A stretch of DNA of 64,000 nt from Actinacidiphila acididurans (GTDB taxonomy: Bacteria > Actinomycetota > Actinomycetes > Streptomycetales > Streptomycetaceae), in NCBI RefSeq assembly GCF_016918855.1, contig NZ_JADKYB010000004.1, forward strand, positions 62,001 through 126,000, written 5' to 3'. This document shows, piece after piece, positions 26,354-34,811 of this stretch. The position numbers and the translations under genes are program-made. Position 1 is the first letter of the stretch; every line of letters begins with the position of its first letter. Under the pieces are notes generated by a model. The model saw only the letters and a list, made by a program, of their open reading frames with translations, did no database searches and was not told where the DNA came from.

Positions 26354-28339
26354 TCAGGCAGGGGCGTCGGTCGGCAGGGTGAGGGTGAAGGTCGAGCCCT
26401 CGCCCGGGGTGCTGGTGGCGGTGATCGTGCCGCCGTGGGCCTCGGCGAGTTTGCGGGCGATGGGCAGGCCGAGGCCCGAGCCGCCGGTGCGGCGGGTGCG
26501 GGATTTGTCGGCGCGCCAGAAGCGGTCGAAGACCCGGGGGAGGTCGGACGGGGGGATGCCGGTGCCCGTGTCGGTGACGTCGACGGTGACGGTGTCCGGG
26601 GCGGGGGTGGTGGCGCGCAGGGTGACGGCGCCGCCCGGCGGGGTGTGGCGGACGGCGTTGGACACCAGGTTGCCGATGGCCTGGCGCAGCCGGACCGGGT
26701 CGGCGGTCAGCGGGAGGCGGTCGGGCACGGCGGTGTCCAGGGTGACCCCGGCGGCCTCCGCGGTGCCGCGATGGGCGGTCGCGACCTGGGCGATCAGCTC
26801 GGCCAGGTCCAGCGGCTCGGCGTGCAGGCGCAGTTCACCGGCGTCGGCCGCCGCCAGGTCCCGCAGGTCGTCGATCACGTGCTGGAGCAGCACCGCCTCG
26901 TCCAGCAAGGAGGCCAGCAGATCGCGGTCGGGGACCACCAGGCCGTCCTGCGCGGCCTCCAGCCAGCCGCGGATGTTGCTCAGCGGATTGCGCAGCTCGT
27001 GGGCGACGTCGCCGACCATCGCCTTGCGCAGCCCCTCGGACTGCGCGCGCCGCTCGGACATGGTGTTGAAGGCGGCGGCGACCCGGCCGATCTCGTCGTT
27101 CGCGGTGGCTTTGACGCGTACGGTCAGATCGCCGTCGGTCATCCGCCGGGCCGCGCCGGCCAGCGCGCGCAGCGGCCGTACGATCCGGGTCCCGGCCAGT
27201 GCGGTGACCGCGAGGGTGACCAGCAGGACCAGGCCGGTGACCTCGGCGACCCGGGTCCGGTTGGCCGGGGACAGGTCGAGGAAGGTGGCCGCGGGCTGCC
27301 GGGGACTGCTCACGAAGAGCAGGGCGGGCGGGGCCACGTAGGGCGCGAGCTGCCGGCGGCGGGCGGCGTCCACGCAGGAGGCGGCCGGCGCGTCGTCCGC
27401 GGCGCCACGCGAACCGGCCCGCGCCGCCGTCCGCGTCGGCATCGGCGTCCACGTGAAATCCAGCCCGACCTGGACCGGCGCGCCGCCCTCCCGGCGCAGG
27501 CACGCGTTCGCCAGAGTGTCGAGTCGGCGCAGGGCGCGGGTCTCGGTGGGGGTCGGCCGCGACAGGCTGCCGGTGTCGCAGTCGGTGGGCAGGTACAGGC
27601 CGGTCAGCGCGGTCTTCACGTACGGCCGTCCGCTCGGCCCGGTCAGTACCTGCGCGTCCAGGTGCAGCCGGTCGCGCAGGCAGGCGGCGGTGCGCAGGGC
27701 GGTCCCGCGCAGTGCGTCGCGTTCGGCCGCGGGCAGCCGGAACGGGCCGACCGCCCGCGCGTCGATGGTGCCGGCCCCGGCCGGGACCTGGGTGGCCGGG
27801 GGCGCCGCCGCCGGAATGGGTGCGGGCGCCGGGGTGGGCAGGCAGCGGGTGCCCTCCGGGCACGGCAGGGCGGACGGCAGATCGGTCGGCGCGGGGCCGC
27901 CCTGCCCTTGCGTCCGCGCGACCAGAGCGGTGTCCACCGCGAGCGGGTCCACGGTCGCGGACGCCTCGGCGGGCAGCGCGTCGGCGCCGGACCGTACGGA
28001 AGCGGGTACGGCCGCAGCCGCCTCCGACTCCCTCGCCGAGTCCAGCAGCGGCCGGCGGGCGGTGTCCGTGACGGTGATCCGCAGGCCGGTGTCCCGGGCC
28101 AGCTTCCGTACGGTCCCGGCCGCGCCCCGCCAGTCGTGGTGCGTGGCCGCCCAGCCGAGCAGCGCGTCGTACGCCCGCGCGTCGTCGGCGAGCGCCTGGC
28201 CCTGCTCCTGGCGGATGCCGACCGCCGTGATGTGCACGGTCAGCCACGCGGTCGCGGCGATCGACCCGGCCGACACGAGAGTGGCCAGCACCATCAGCTT
28301 GACCAGGAGGCTGCGCCGCAGCGGTACGTCACGCGCCAT
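26354..28339 (-). CDS. Sensor histidine kinase
   Basis: This membrane sensor kinase has 661 residues: an N-terminal membrane segment (LLVKLMVLATLVSAGSIAAT), a long extracytoplasmic domain of about 300 residues with paired Cys (CPEGTRC, ACLRDRLHL, TDCDTG), a second membrane segment near 360, and a HAMP region. HisKA follows with the phospho-acceptor in DVAHELRNPLSNIRGWLEA, then HATPase boxes (NLVSNAVRHTPPG, DTGTGIPPSDLPRVFDRFW, GSGLGLPIARKLAEAHGG). The start overlaps the response-regulator stop by 11 bases. It probably senses an envelope signal and controls the divergent export operon. Confidence 0.94.
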   Translation of the reverse strand: MARDVPLRRSLLVKLMVLATLVSAGSIAATAWLTVHITAVGIRQEQGQALADDARAYDALLGWAATHHDWRGAAGTVRKLARDTGLRITVTDTARRPLLDSARESEAAAAVPASVRSGADALPAEASATVDPLAVDTALVARTQGQGGPAPTDLPSALPCPEGTRCLPTPAPAPIPAAAPPATQVPAGAGTIDARAVGPFRLPAAERDALRGTALRTAACLRDRLHLDAQVLTGPSGRPYVKTALTGLYLPTDCDTGSLSRPTPTETRALRRLDTLANACLRREGGAPVQVGLDFTWTPMPTRTAARAGSRGAADDAPAASCVDAARRRQLAPYVAPPALLFVSSPRQPAATFLDLSPANRTRVAEVTGLVLLVTLAVTALAGTRIVRPLRALAGAARRMTDGDLTVRVKATANDEIGRVAAAFNTMSERRAQSEGLRKAMVGDVAHELRNPLSNIRGWLEAAQDGLVVPDRDLLASLLDEAVLLQHVIDDLRDLAAADAGELRLHAEPLDLAELIAQVATAHRGTAEAAGVTLDTAVPDRLPLTADPVRLRQAIGNLVSNAVRHTPPGGAVTLRATTPAPDTVTVDVTDTGTGIPPSDLPRVFDRFWRADKSRTRRTGGSGLGLPIARKLAEAHGGTITATSTPGEGSTFTLTLPTDAPA

Positions 28340-29087
28340 CGTGCCGGTCCCGATCCCGGGCGGGGCGGGGCGCTGGGGCCGGCGCGCGGTCCGGGGACGC
28401 CTCCAGCTTGTAGCCGACGCCGTAGACGGTCAGGAGGCGGGTCGGGCGGTCGGGGGCGGGTTCGATCTTGCGGCGCAGGTTCATCACGTGGACGTCGACC
28501 GTGCGGGAGGTGAACCAGCGATCGAAGCCGTGCAGGTGCTGGATGATCTGGGCCCGGGTGAAGACCCGGCCCGGCTCGGCGGCCAGCAGCGCGAGCAGGG
28601 CGAACTCGCCCGGCGTGCAGGAGATCGGGCGGCCGTCGGCGGTGACCTCGTGGCGTACCGGGTCGACGGTGAGCGCGCCGACGCGCAGTACGGGGTCGGC
28701 GGGCGCGGCCGCGTGGCCGGAGCGGCGCAGCAGCGTACGGACCCGGGCCATCAGCTCGCGGGGGCTGTACGGCTTGGTCATGTAGTCGTCGGCGCCCAGG
28801 TCGAGGCCGAGCAGCAGGTCGTCCTCGGTGGAGCGGGCGGTGAGCATCAGTACCGGCAGTTCGGCCAGGGCGGAGTCGGCGCGCAGCACCCGGCACACGT
28901 CCAGCCCGTCCATCCGGGGCATCATCACGTCGAGCACCATCAGGTCCGGCCGGTGGGCCCGGGCCTCCTCCAGCGCGGCCCGGCCGTCGTGCACGACCGC
29001 CACCCGGTGGCCCTCGTGCTCCAGGTAACGGCGTATCAGCTCGGCCTGCTTGGGATCGTCCTCGGCGACCACCACGTGTGCGCACAT
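28329..29087 (-). CDS. OmpR/PhoB-family response regulator
   Basis: This is a 252-residue response regulator. The receiver has acidic VAEDDPKQAEL, the phosphorylation Asp 53 in LMVLDVMMPRMDG, and the LTAR and MTKPYS switch residues. The C-terminal winged helix has GRPISCTPGEFALLALLA, TSRTVDVHVMNLRRKIE and LLTVYGVGYKLE. The ATG at 29087 is the first start with the full receiver. It is co-transcribed with the kinase. Paired 11-base-spaced TCCTGACA repeats in front of the divergent lipoprotein gene are the expected target. Confidence 0.95.
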   Translation of the reverse strand: MCAHVVVAEDDPKQAELIRRYLEHEGHRVAVVHDGRAALEEARAHRPDLMVLDVMMPRMDGLDVCRVLRADSALAELPVLMLTARSTEDDLLLGLDLGADDYMTKPYSPRELMARVRTLLRRSGHAAAPADPVLRVGALTVDPVRHEVTADGRPISCTPGEFALLALLAAEPGRVFTRAQIIQHLHGFDRWFTSRTVDVHVMNLRRKIEPAPDRPTRLLTVYGVGYKLEASPDRAPAPAPRPARDRDRHDGA

Positions 29088-29169
29088 GGCGTCGAGTCTA
29101 GGAACGGGTTCGGCCCTCCGACCGGCCGGAATGCGCCCGCGGGCCGGGTACGACCGGAGGAGAACGGCT

Positions 29170-29203
29170 TCCTGACAATCTCCTGACATCCGCGCCCTAG
29201 CGT
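29170..29203 (+). promoter_or_regulatory. Tandem TCCTGACA response-regulator site and promoter of the export operon
   Basis: TCCTGACA at 29170-29177 and 29181-29188 is a direct repeat with 11-base period, the classic arrangement for OmpR/PhoB dimers. A -10-like TAGCGT (29198-29203) follows and the ATG is at 29212, so transcripts would be leaderless or nearly so. The repeats occupy the -35 position, which suggests activation by the adjacent response regulator. Confidence 0.7.
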
Positions 29204-29211
29204 CCCCGGTC

Positions 29212-29880
29212 ATGTCACCCCACTCCGCCCGGCGCGGCCCGCTCCTGCGCCGCACCCTCCTCCCGGCCGCCCCCGCGCTCCTGTGCCTGCTCGCCCTCAC
29301 CGGCTGCGGGGGCGGCGGCACGGCGGCCCCAGGCGTCGCCTCGCTCCCCACCACGACCTCGGCGACCTCCGCCGCCCTCACCACCGATTCCGCGGGCACC
29401 CCCGCCGGCACCACCCCGGCCACCCCGCCCGCGGCCCCCACCGGCACCTCCGCCACCCGCCCCCAGGAACGCCTCGACGACACCCCCGCCGAACGCGAGG
29501 CGATGATCCACGCCTGGGACGAGTGCCTGGTCGCGCACGGCGCCCACTGGACCACCACCCGCCCCGGGGTGGCCGGCGCGCCCAAGACCGTGGCCGACCC
29601 CGTACCGAAAGAGGCGAGCGCGGCCTGCGAGGACAAGCTGCCGCAGGAGCCGCCGGAGCTGAACCCGGCGCTCAACCCGCACTACCGCGACGACACGCTC
29701 GCCGAGATCGACTGCCTGCGGTCGCACGGCGTCATGGTCCACCTCGTGCCGGACACGAGCGTGGACCCCGGCGGTCTCGGCTGGACCTACGACAGCGGCA
29801 CGACCAAGGTCCCGGCGAACGAGGGCGAGATCGAGGACCAGTGCCAGCTGAAGGCCTTCGGCGGCGGGACGGGGAAGTAG
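29212..29880 (+). CDS. Secreted lipoprotein of an export operon
   Basis: This lipoprotein of 222 residues has a basic start, a hydrophobic core and the lipobox LALTGC, so the mature Cys is near residue 32. A Thr/Ala/Pro-rich spacer (35-85) precedes a small domain with Cys pairs (DECLVAHGAHW, ACEDKL, IDCLRSHGVMV, DQCQLKAFG). It is the first gene of an operon with a MacA-like subunit four bases downstream and a MacB-like ABC ATPase. It may be a substrate-binding or partner component. No enzymatic motif is seen. Confidence 0.85.
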   Translation: MSPHSARRGPLLRRTLLPAAPALLCLLALTGCGGGGTAAPGVASLPTTTSATSAALTTDSAGTPAGTTPATPPAAPTGTSATRPQERLDDTPAEREAMIHAWDECLVAHGAHWTTTRPGVAGAPKTVADPVPKEASAACEDKLPQEPPELNPALNPHYRDDTLAEIDCLRSHGVMVHLVPDTSVDPGGLGWTYDSGTTKVPANEGEIEDQCQLKAFGGGTGK

Positions 29881-29883
29881 CCC

Positions 29884-30990
29884 GTGCCCGCCAAATCCCG
29901 CCTCGCCGTCCTGGCCGCCCTGCTCCTGGTGGCCGGCGGCGCCACCACCGGCGTCGTCGCCCTGCGCGCCCACGCCCGCAAGTCCCCCGGCCCCCCGGTG
30001 AGCGCCGCCAAGGTCGCCACGGCCACTGTGACCAGGACCGATCTGTCCGACAGCCGGACCCTGCCGGGCGCCCTCGGCTACGGCCCGCAGACGCCGGTGA
30101 CCGGCCGCGGCACCGGCGTGGTGACCGCGCTGGCGACGCCCGGCGCCACGGTGACCCGCGGCCACGCCCTCTACCGGGCCGACGACCAGCCGGTGGTCCT
30201 CTTCTACGGGGGCACCCCGCTGTTCCGCACCCTCAAGGCGGCGACCGGCAAGCAGCACCCGGAGCGGGGCCGCGACGTCACGGTCGTCGCGGACAACCTC
30301 CAGGCGCTCGGGTACGACATCGGCTACCGCCCGCCGGACACCGACGGGCTCGGCGCCACGTACACCCCGGCCCTTGCCGCGGCCGTCAAGCGCTGGCAGC
30401 GGCACATCGGCGCGGCCGCCACCGGGACGCTGGGCGTGGGGCAGACCGTGGTGCTGCCGGGGCCGGTCCGCGTCGGGCAGGTGCAGGCGCGGCTGGGCGA
30501 TCCGGTGCAGGAGACGCTGATGTCGGTCACGGCGACCGGCCGTACGGTCACGGTGCCGGTGGAGGCCGGGGACGCGACCGGCATCGCGGCGGGCGCCGCG
30601 GTCACGATCACGCTGCCCGACGACCGTTCCGTAGCGGGCCGGGTGACGTCGGTGAGCAGTACGGTCCAGGCCGGCGGCACCGATCCCGGCTCCGGCCAGC
30701 AGGACCCCGCCTCCCCGCCCAGCATCGACGTCACGGTCGCGCCCGCACACCCCGAGGACGTGGCCGGGCTCGACGCGGCGCCGGTCACCGTACGGTTCAC
30801 CACCACGACCAGGCACGGGGTGCTGGCCGTGCCGGTCACCGCGCTGGTGGCGCTCAAGGAGGGCGGGTACGCGCTCCAGCGCACCGACGGCACGCTGGTC
30901 GCGGTCACCACCGGGCTGTTCGCGGCCGGCCGGGTCGAGGTGAGCGGGCCGGGCGTCAGCGCGGGCCTGCGGGTGGAGACGGCGTCGTGA
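29884..30990 (+). CDS. MacA/HlyD-like periplasmic adaptor with peptidoglycan-binding domain
   Basis: This 368-residue adaptor has an N-terminal signal anchor (residues 5-27), a lipoyl/barrel-sandwich segment (PVTGRGTGVVTALATPGATV), and an inserted PG_binding_1-like domain (VVADNLQALGYDIG ... YTPALAAAVKRWQRHIGAAATGTLG). Beta-barrel segments (GRTVTVPVEAGDATGIAAGAAVTITLP; VPVTALVALKEGGYALQ) follow. Such proteins pair with MacB-type ABC transporters in Gram-positive export systems. The GTG at 29884 sits four bases after the lipoprotein stop, and the TGA overlaps the ABC ATPase start (GTGA). With the ATPase broken by the prophage, the adaptor may be idle in this strain. Confidence 0.88.
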   Translation: MPAKSRLAVLAALLLVAGGATTGVVALRAHARKSPGPPVSAAKVATATVTRTDLSDSRTLPGALGYGPQTPVTGRGTGVVTALATPGATVTRGHALYRADDQPVVLFYGGTPLFRTLKAATGKQHPERGRDVTVVADNLQALGYDIGYRPPDTDGLGATYTPALAAAVKRWQRHIGAAATGTLGVGQTVVLPGPVRVGQVQARLGDPVQETLMSVTATGRTVTVPVEAGDATGIAAGAAVTITLPDDRSVAGRVTSVSSTVQAGGTDPGSGQQDPASPPSIDVTVAPAHPEDVAGLDAAPVTVRFTTTTRHGVLAVPVTALVALKEGGYALQRTDGTLVAVTTGLFAAGRVEVSGPGVSAGLRVETAS

Positions 30991-31178
30991 CCGGCGCGGA
31001 CGTGCTGCGCGTGCGTGCGGTCAGCAAGGTCTACCCGGGCGGGGTGACGGCCCTGGACCGGGTGTCGCTGACCATCGGGGCGGGCGAACTGCTGGCCGTG
31101 CTCGGCCCGTCGGGCTCGGGCAACCCCACGCAAGACTTGTGTCCTCAATTTTGCCAGACCGGTGGGTCACTCGGCTGA
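30987..31178 (+). pseudogene. MacB-like ABC transporter ATPase, cut in Walker A by the prophage
   Basis: The GTG at 30987 opens an ABC ATPase: VLRVRAVSKVYPGGVTALDRVSLTIGAGELLAVLGPSGSG. The P-loop GPSGSGKST stops after GPSGSG; the next codon is Asn instead of Lys and the frame then runs through foreign DNA to a TGA at 31176-31178. Only 45 native residues remain, with no nucleotide-binding capacity. The rest of the gene should lie at the far end of the prophage, outside the window. Excision should restore the gene if the core is conserved. Confidence 0.9.
31112..31130. other. attL, left prophage-chromosome junction in a P-loop sequence
   Basis: The native Walker A codons end at GGCTCGGGCAA (31114-31124) and are followed by unrelated DNA. 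The expected uninterrupted gene would read AAG-(AGC or TCC)-ACG here; the junction reads AAC-CCC-ACG. The crossover core is therefore within about these bases. The true core length cannot be set without attR. Confidence 0.7.
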
Positions 31179-31334
31179 AGGTGGCGTTTGCGCAGGTCGG
31201 GAGGGGCGGAGCAGCAGTCCTAGACGTTCGCGTTGCTCAGGTGTGACCGGTGGCCACGTGTCGATCATGCGCCGGATCGCCTCATCAAGGGACTCGGTGT
31301 CGTTCTGCGGCTGCTGGTGGCTCTCAGTGGTCAT
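31167..31334 (-). CDS. Small conserved protein of mobile-element regulatory clusters
   Basis: This 55-residue protein starts at ATG 31334 and overlaps the end of the GHKL gene by 11 bases. The middle (SLDEAIRRMIDTWPPVTPEQRERLGLLLRP) is an amphipathic helix pair of a type often seen beside GHKL genes in Streptomyces. No function is known. The frame upstream of this start is a shadow of the GHKL gene. Confidence 0.6.
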   Translation of the reverse strand: MTTESHQQPQNDTESLDEAIRRMIDTWPPVTPEQRERLGLLLRPSRPAQTPPSAE

Positions 31335-31770
31335 CGGCAGCCCCCGCGGCATTGGGGCGGACGTCCGCAACGATCGTCTTGCCGGAGTCATCAGAGCAGC
31401 AGTGCACGTCGCTGCACAGGCATTCCACGATGGCCAATCCCCTGCCCCCCAGGGCGTCAGCAGAGGGGTCCACCGGATGCGGCAGATGCGCCGCATCGTC
31501 GTCGCTCACTTCTACATGAGCGCCCCCTCTGTCATCTGCGGCCACGGTAACGGTAACTGCCGCGGTATCCGCGTGAGTTATGGCGTTCGTGACCAGTTCA
31601 CTGACGACGATTTCAGCCGCATCCCGCACTGCCGGCGGCAGGGCCCGAGTCAGTTCCCGTGCCTGCGGTACTGCGGCACGCGTGGCAGGATAGATAGCAG
31701 AGAAACTATCGGGCCGACTGAGCGGCAGGGGAAGCGCCGCTTCGGGCCGGATGATCGGTGGGGCTGTCAT
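31324..31770 (-). CDS. GHKL ATP-binding protein, RsbW-like (prophage copy 1)
   Basis: This single-domain HATPase of 148 residues is related to anti-sigma-factor kinases of the RsbW/SpoIIAB type. The N-box is AAEIVVSELVTNAITHA, the G1 box HVEVSDDDA and the G2 box ALGGRGLAIVE. No dimer-phosphoacceptor domain is present, so it is not a sensor kinase. It is divergent from the AraC-type regulator. Such proteins may sequester host sigma factors or phosphorylate antagonists; the target here is unknown. It is one of three in the prophage left region. Confidence 0.85.
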   Translation of the reverse strand: MTAPPIIRPEAALPLPLSRPDSFSAIYPATRAAVPQARELTRALPPAVRDAAEIVVSELVTNAITHADTAAVTVTVAADDRGGAHVEVSDDDAAHLPHPVDPSADALGGRGLAIVECLCSDVHCCSDDSGKTIVADVRPNAAGAADDH

Positions 31771-31933
31771 TTCTGTACTCCGTCCAGTCGTGAACTCCGT
31801 CCGTACTCACGACGCTAGGGCGGGCATTCCGCGGATTACACACCTCGTGACGCCCCGTGCGCACCCGCTTAGGTTACTTGCGCGTACGCTTACGCTTTTC
31901 ACGCTGCGCATCGGTACGACCGCATAGCGCGCC

Positions 31934-31939
31934 TTGACA
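31934..31939 (+). promoter_or_regulatory. -35 box of the AraC-type regulator gene
   Basis: A consensus TTGACA lies 58 bases before the chosen ATG. No clear -10 is seen at 17 bases, so the call is tentative. Confidence 0.35.
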
Positions 31940-31996
31940 TACGCCCCGAGAGCGCGCCTCATGGGCCCTAAGAGCACTGCACGCGCAGGGGGTGTC

Positions 31997-33007
31997 ATGG
32001 ACGCCTACAGAGTCACAGAGCCGCGGTCCGAGGCGGGCGCGAGACCCGCGGAGCTTCAAGAGTTCTGGGCCGACTATTCGCGCCAAGCGCTGTTTGCCGA
32101 TCATCGATTTCCAGCGGGCACGATCGGGCAGCGTCGCGCAGCGCGTCAGGAATCGGGGCTCTACGCACTGCATACGTTCGTCTCACCGGTGGACCATCAC
32201 GCGCGGCGTACGCCGCTGCACGTGCGGAGAGAGCCCGATGACGATTACCGTCTTCTCCTGCTGACCAGCGGACAGATTACTTTTCGGCAGGAGACATCCG
32301 AGGCTGTCACGCTCCCCGGGGTCGCGCGGTTCGCAACGGCGGGGCGCCCGCTGGAATTCTCAATGGAGAATGCGCAGGGGTTCATTCTGCGCGTGCCGTA
32401 TGAAGCCGTGTCCGATCGGCTGGGCAAGCGGTGTCCTCTGGCCATTGAACTGGACGTGGAGCACGGTCTAGGCAGGCTCGTTATGGACATGCTAGGCAGT
32501 CTCTACCGTGAGCGGGACTACCTGACAGCCGACGAATTCAACGCTACGTGCGACCGGCTGACCGAGCTTTTCGCCATGATGGTTCTCAGCGACCATCGAA
32601 CGGTCGAGGGCAACGTGAGCGAGATCAATTCCATGATCCGCCGGTACGTGCGGGAGCACTCGGGAGATCGGACGCTAAGCCTGTCGGGCATGGCACGCGC
32701 GCTTGGCTGGTCGCAGCGACAGCTACAGATAGCCATGTCGAGAGTGGACACTAGTTATCGGGAAGTCGTGCGCGAAGAACGACTAGAGGCGGCCCGCCGG
32801 CAACTGGCGGACCCAGCGTTGCAACAGCGGTCCGTAGAAGAAATTGCCCGCCGAGCGGGATACCCATCGGGTAACGCGCTCAGTATGGCGTTTCGGGGGC
32901 GGCACGGCGAGTCTCCGCGTGAGTACCGACAGCGGATGATTACTGCGCGGCAGCTTGGAATCTCCGTACCGCCCCCGGGATCACCTGATAGCGGCATTGC
33001 AGGCTAG
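31997..33007 (+). CDS. AraC-family transcriptional regulator
   Basis: This is a 336-residue regulator. The ATG at 31997 follows AGGGGG; a longer frame from 31934 would include the promoter. The N-terminal part (DYRLLLLTSGQITFRQE ... VARFATAGRPLEF) matches the cupin-like AraC-binding-like domain of actinobacterial AraC proteins. The C-terminal 100 residues carry the two helix-turn-helix units (LSLSGMARALGWSQRQLQIAMSR; SVEEIARRAGYPSGNALSMAFRGRHGESPREYR). Its place at the left end of a prophage suggests lysogenic conversion or control of the neighbouring GHKL genes. Codon use is less GC-biased than in chromosomal genes. Confidence 0.92.
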   Translation: MDAYRVTEPRSEAGARPAELQEFWADYSRQALFADHRFPAGTIGQRRAARQESGLYALHTFVSPVDHHARRTPLHVRREPDDDYRLLLLTSGQITFRQETSEAVTLPGVARFATAGRPLEFSMENAQGFILRVPYEAVSDRLGKRCPLAIELDVEHGLGRLVMDMLGSLYRERDYLTADEFNATCDRLTELFAMMVLSDHRTVEGNVSEINSMIRRYVREHSGDRTLSLSGMARALGWSQRQLQIAMSRVDTSYREVVREERLEAARRQLADPALQQRSVEEIARRAGYPSGNALSMAFRGRHGESPREYRQRMITARQLGISVPPPGSPDSGIAG

Positions 33008-33464
33008 GTGAGTCCTGCCAGTCCTATTCACCGGCCGGTCATCGCGGGATGTCTGCCCCGCTCGGGTACCGGTGTCTCAACGCCATGCGTTCACCCGCCT
33101 GCGAAGTTCGTTCTCCCTGCGCGGGTGGACTGTGCCTGTAGCTGTGTGCTCCGGGCCAGGGGCCGACGGGCCGCCTGCCGCACATCCGGCCGCACAGAGG
33201 GGCCGAGTCGGGCGCAATGACGTCTCAGTGGCAGGGTCTCTAGGGGCCGCTACGGGGCCGCCTGCGGGACGTGGGCATAACTACACGTCCGGGTGCGCCG
33301 AGGTGTCAAGAGGGGCCCAGGAAGGCTCGCCCATGGGTACCGGTGCGAGGTACTTCAACGGCCGTTCCGCTGCGGAGAGTTGAGGCAGCGCGAGGCACGG
33401 AAATTCGCCCGCCGCGCAGCACGGCGCCCCTGCTCGGTCGTGTGAGCAGGGGCGCCGTGGGGTG
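33008..33464. other. 457-base region without a supported gene
   Basis: Short plus-strand frames here (for example 33072-33383) have no ribosome site, no recognisable motif and biased composition. Small repeats such as GGGGCCGC occur near 33243-33262. The region ends in the terminator of the XRE-TPR gene. Confidence 0.5.
33420..33459 (-). terminator. Terminator of the XRE-TPR regulator gene
   Basis: CACGGCGCCCCTGCTC and GAGCAGGGGCGCCGTG form a perfect 16-base-pair stem around a short loop, five bases beyond the minus-strand stop at 33465. Confidence 0.88.
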
Positions 33465-34676
33465 CTATGCGGCGTAGTCGAGTACGGCCCGTACTTCCGG
33501 GACGTCCCGGTACTCTTCCAGTCGGTCAAGCACTACCCGCACGCGTGCGGCGGTGCGCTCGCTTGCCACATCAGATGAGAGCGAAATGACGCGCTCTGCC
33601 GTTGCCGCGGATTCCTCTGGCTCGTTTGCGTCTGCCAGTGCTACCGCGAGCCAACTTAGATAAAGAGCCGTTTCCCGAACATGCGCAACTTCATAACGTG
33701 ATAGCACCTCTCGAAGCTGGGGAACTGCGCGCAGTGGGCGGTGTAGTTCGGTGAATACCCGCGCCTCCATGACTTGCAGCTCTCCAGGATTCACCCAGTA
33801 GAGGTAATTGGGCGATGGCATTTGGTTGGCGTCGTCGGCCAACGCGTCGGAAGCCTGCCCCAAAGTACGGATGGCGTCCCGACTATCATTCGCTTTCGTC
33901 TGCGCCCAGGCGAGGCGATCCAGGGTCAACGCCTTAGCTTCGGCCGGGGCATCTCCGCTCACCGAATCCCACGCTGCGCGCGCCAATAATAGGCCATCAG
34001 TCACACGTCCTGTATTGCTGTACTGATAAGCCAAAGATCCCGCTAGGTTGGCCACTAGTGTCGCATCTTCCGCCTGCTTGGCGGCACTCATTCCTATGCG
34101 ATAGATGCGGTCCGCCTCATCATGGCGTCCGGCATCGCTGGCGATCCATCCGCTAATCTGCGCCAACTCCCCGATCTGCACAAGCAAGGCGCGCCCCACG
34201 TCACCGGCGTAAGTAGACTCGCGGTAGAGCTTGATAGCAGAGCGTAAATCTCGCAACGCACGGCCGATCAGGTCCCCGCCTGCCACAACGTCATCAGCCA
34301 AGCGCAGCGAATGAACACGTGCGGCAAGATCCGCCACTTCGGTTGCGCCGATGCGGCGCCCTTGACGTACCTGTGACGGTTGTAGCGCATCGGTGTCCGA
34401 CAAGAAATCAGCCAAAGTGACAGGCGCGGTGTCCTCTTTTTTGATCGTGGCCGCGATTTGCATTTCAGCCAAAGGCACTTCAAGAGCCGCAGCGATGAAC
34501 GGAAGCCACTCGCGCGGAGTTCGCTTCCCCGCCTCCCAGCGGTAAAAGTCCTGCCGTGTCAGTGAGCCGCTGTCTACGCCTGCCGCAAGGCACGTCTTAG
34601 CCGCAAGGCTTGCTTGGCTCCATCCCTTCGCCACACGTAGGCGCTTGATCATCTGCCCAACCGTCTCTCCGCGCAT
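33465..34676 (-). CDS. XRE-family regulator with C-terminal TPR-like domain
   Basis: This 403-residue protein has an N-terminal helix-turn-helix (ETVGQMIKRLRVAKGWSQASLAAKT ... RQDFYRWEAGKRTP) and about 300 residues of helical TPR-like repeats (GRALLVQIGELAQISGWIASDAGRHDEADRIYRIGM and so on). The layout is common in Streptomyces regulators that sense small signals or peptides through the TPR part. In a prophage it is the best candidate for the lysogeny master regulator. The start region is followed upstream by paired 22-base operator repeats (34686-34749), suggesting autoregulation and control of the divergent plus-strand genes from 34924. Confidence 0.9.
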   Translation of the reverse strand: MRGETVGQMIKRLRVAKGWSQASLAAKTCLAAGVDSGSLTRQDFYRWEAGKRTPREWLPFIAAALEVPLAEMQIAATIKKEDTAPVTLADFLSDTDALQPSQVRQGRRIGATEVADLAARVHSLRLADDVVAGGDLIGRALRDLRSAIKLYRESTYAGDVGRALLVQIGELAQISGWIASDAGRHDEADRIYRIGMSAAKQAEDATLVANLAGSLAYQYSNTGRVTDGLLLARAAWDSVSGDAPAEAKALTLDRLAWAQTKANDSRDAIRTLGQASDALADDANQMPSPNYLYWVNPGELQVMEARVFTELHRPLRAVPQLREVLSRYEVAHVRETALYLSWLAVALADANEPEESAATAERVISLSSDVASERTAARVRVVLDRLEEYRDVPEVRAVLDYAA

Positions 34677-34685
34677 GACATCAGT

Positions 34686-34749
34686 CTGGCCTACATCGGG
34701 CCTACAGGGGGGCCCGTACGCGAAGGACTGGCCTACATCGGGCCTACAG
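34686..34749. promoter_or_regulatory. Tandem operator: two 22-base repeats made of GGCCTACA half sites
   Basis: CTGGCCTACATCGGGCCTAC (plus AG) occurs at 34686-34707 and exactly again at 34728-34749, 42 bases (four helical turns) apart. Each copy holds two direct GGCCTACA units 11 bases apart, so four half sites face the same side of the helix. They lie 10 bases upstream of the XRE-TPR start, in the divergent promoter region. Binding by that regulator is inferred. Confidence 0.8.
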
Positions 34750-34811
34750 CGGGCCGCTTACTGCGCACCTTGCGCGGCGGCAGCGTTGTCCGAGACAGAC
34801 GCCCTCTAGCG

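Noticed and set aside
33072..33383. 103-codon plus-strand frame in the gap after the AraC gene
   Set aside because: It has no ribosome site, biased composition and no recognisable protein pattern.
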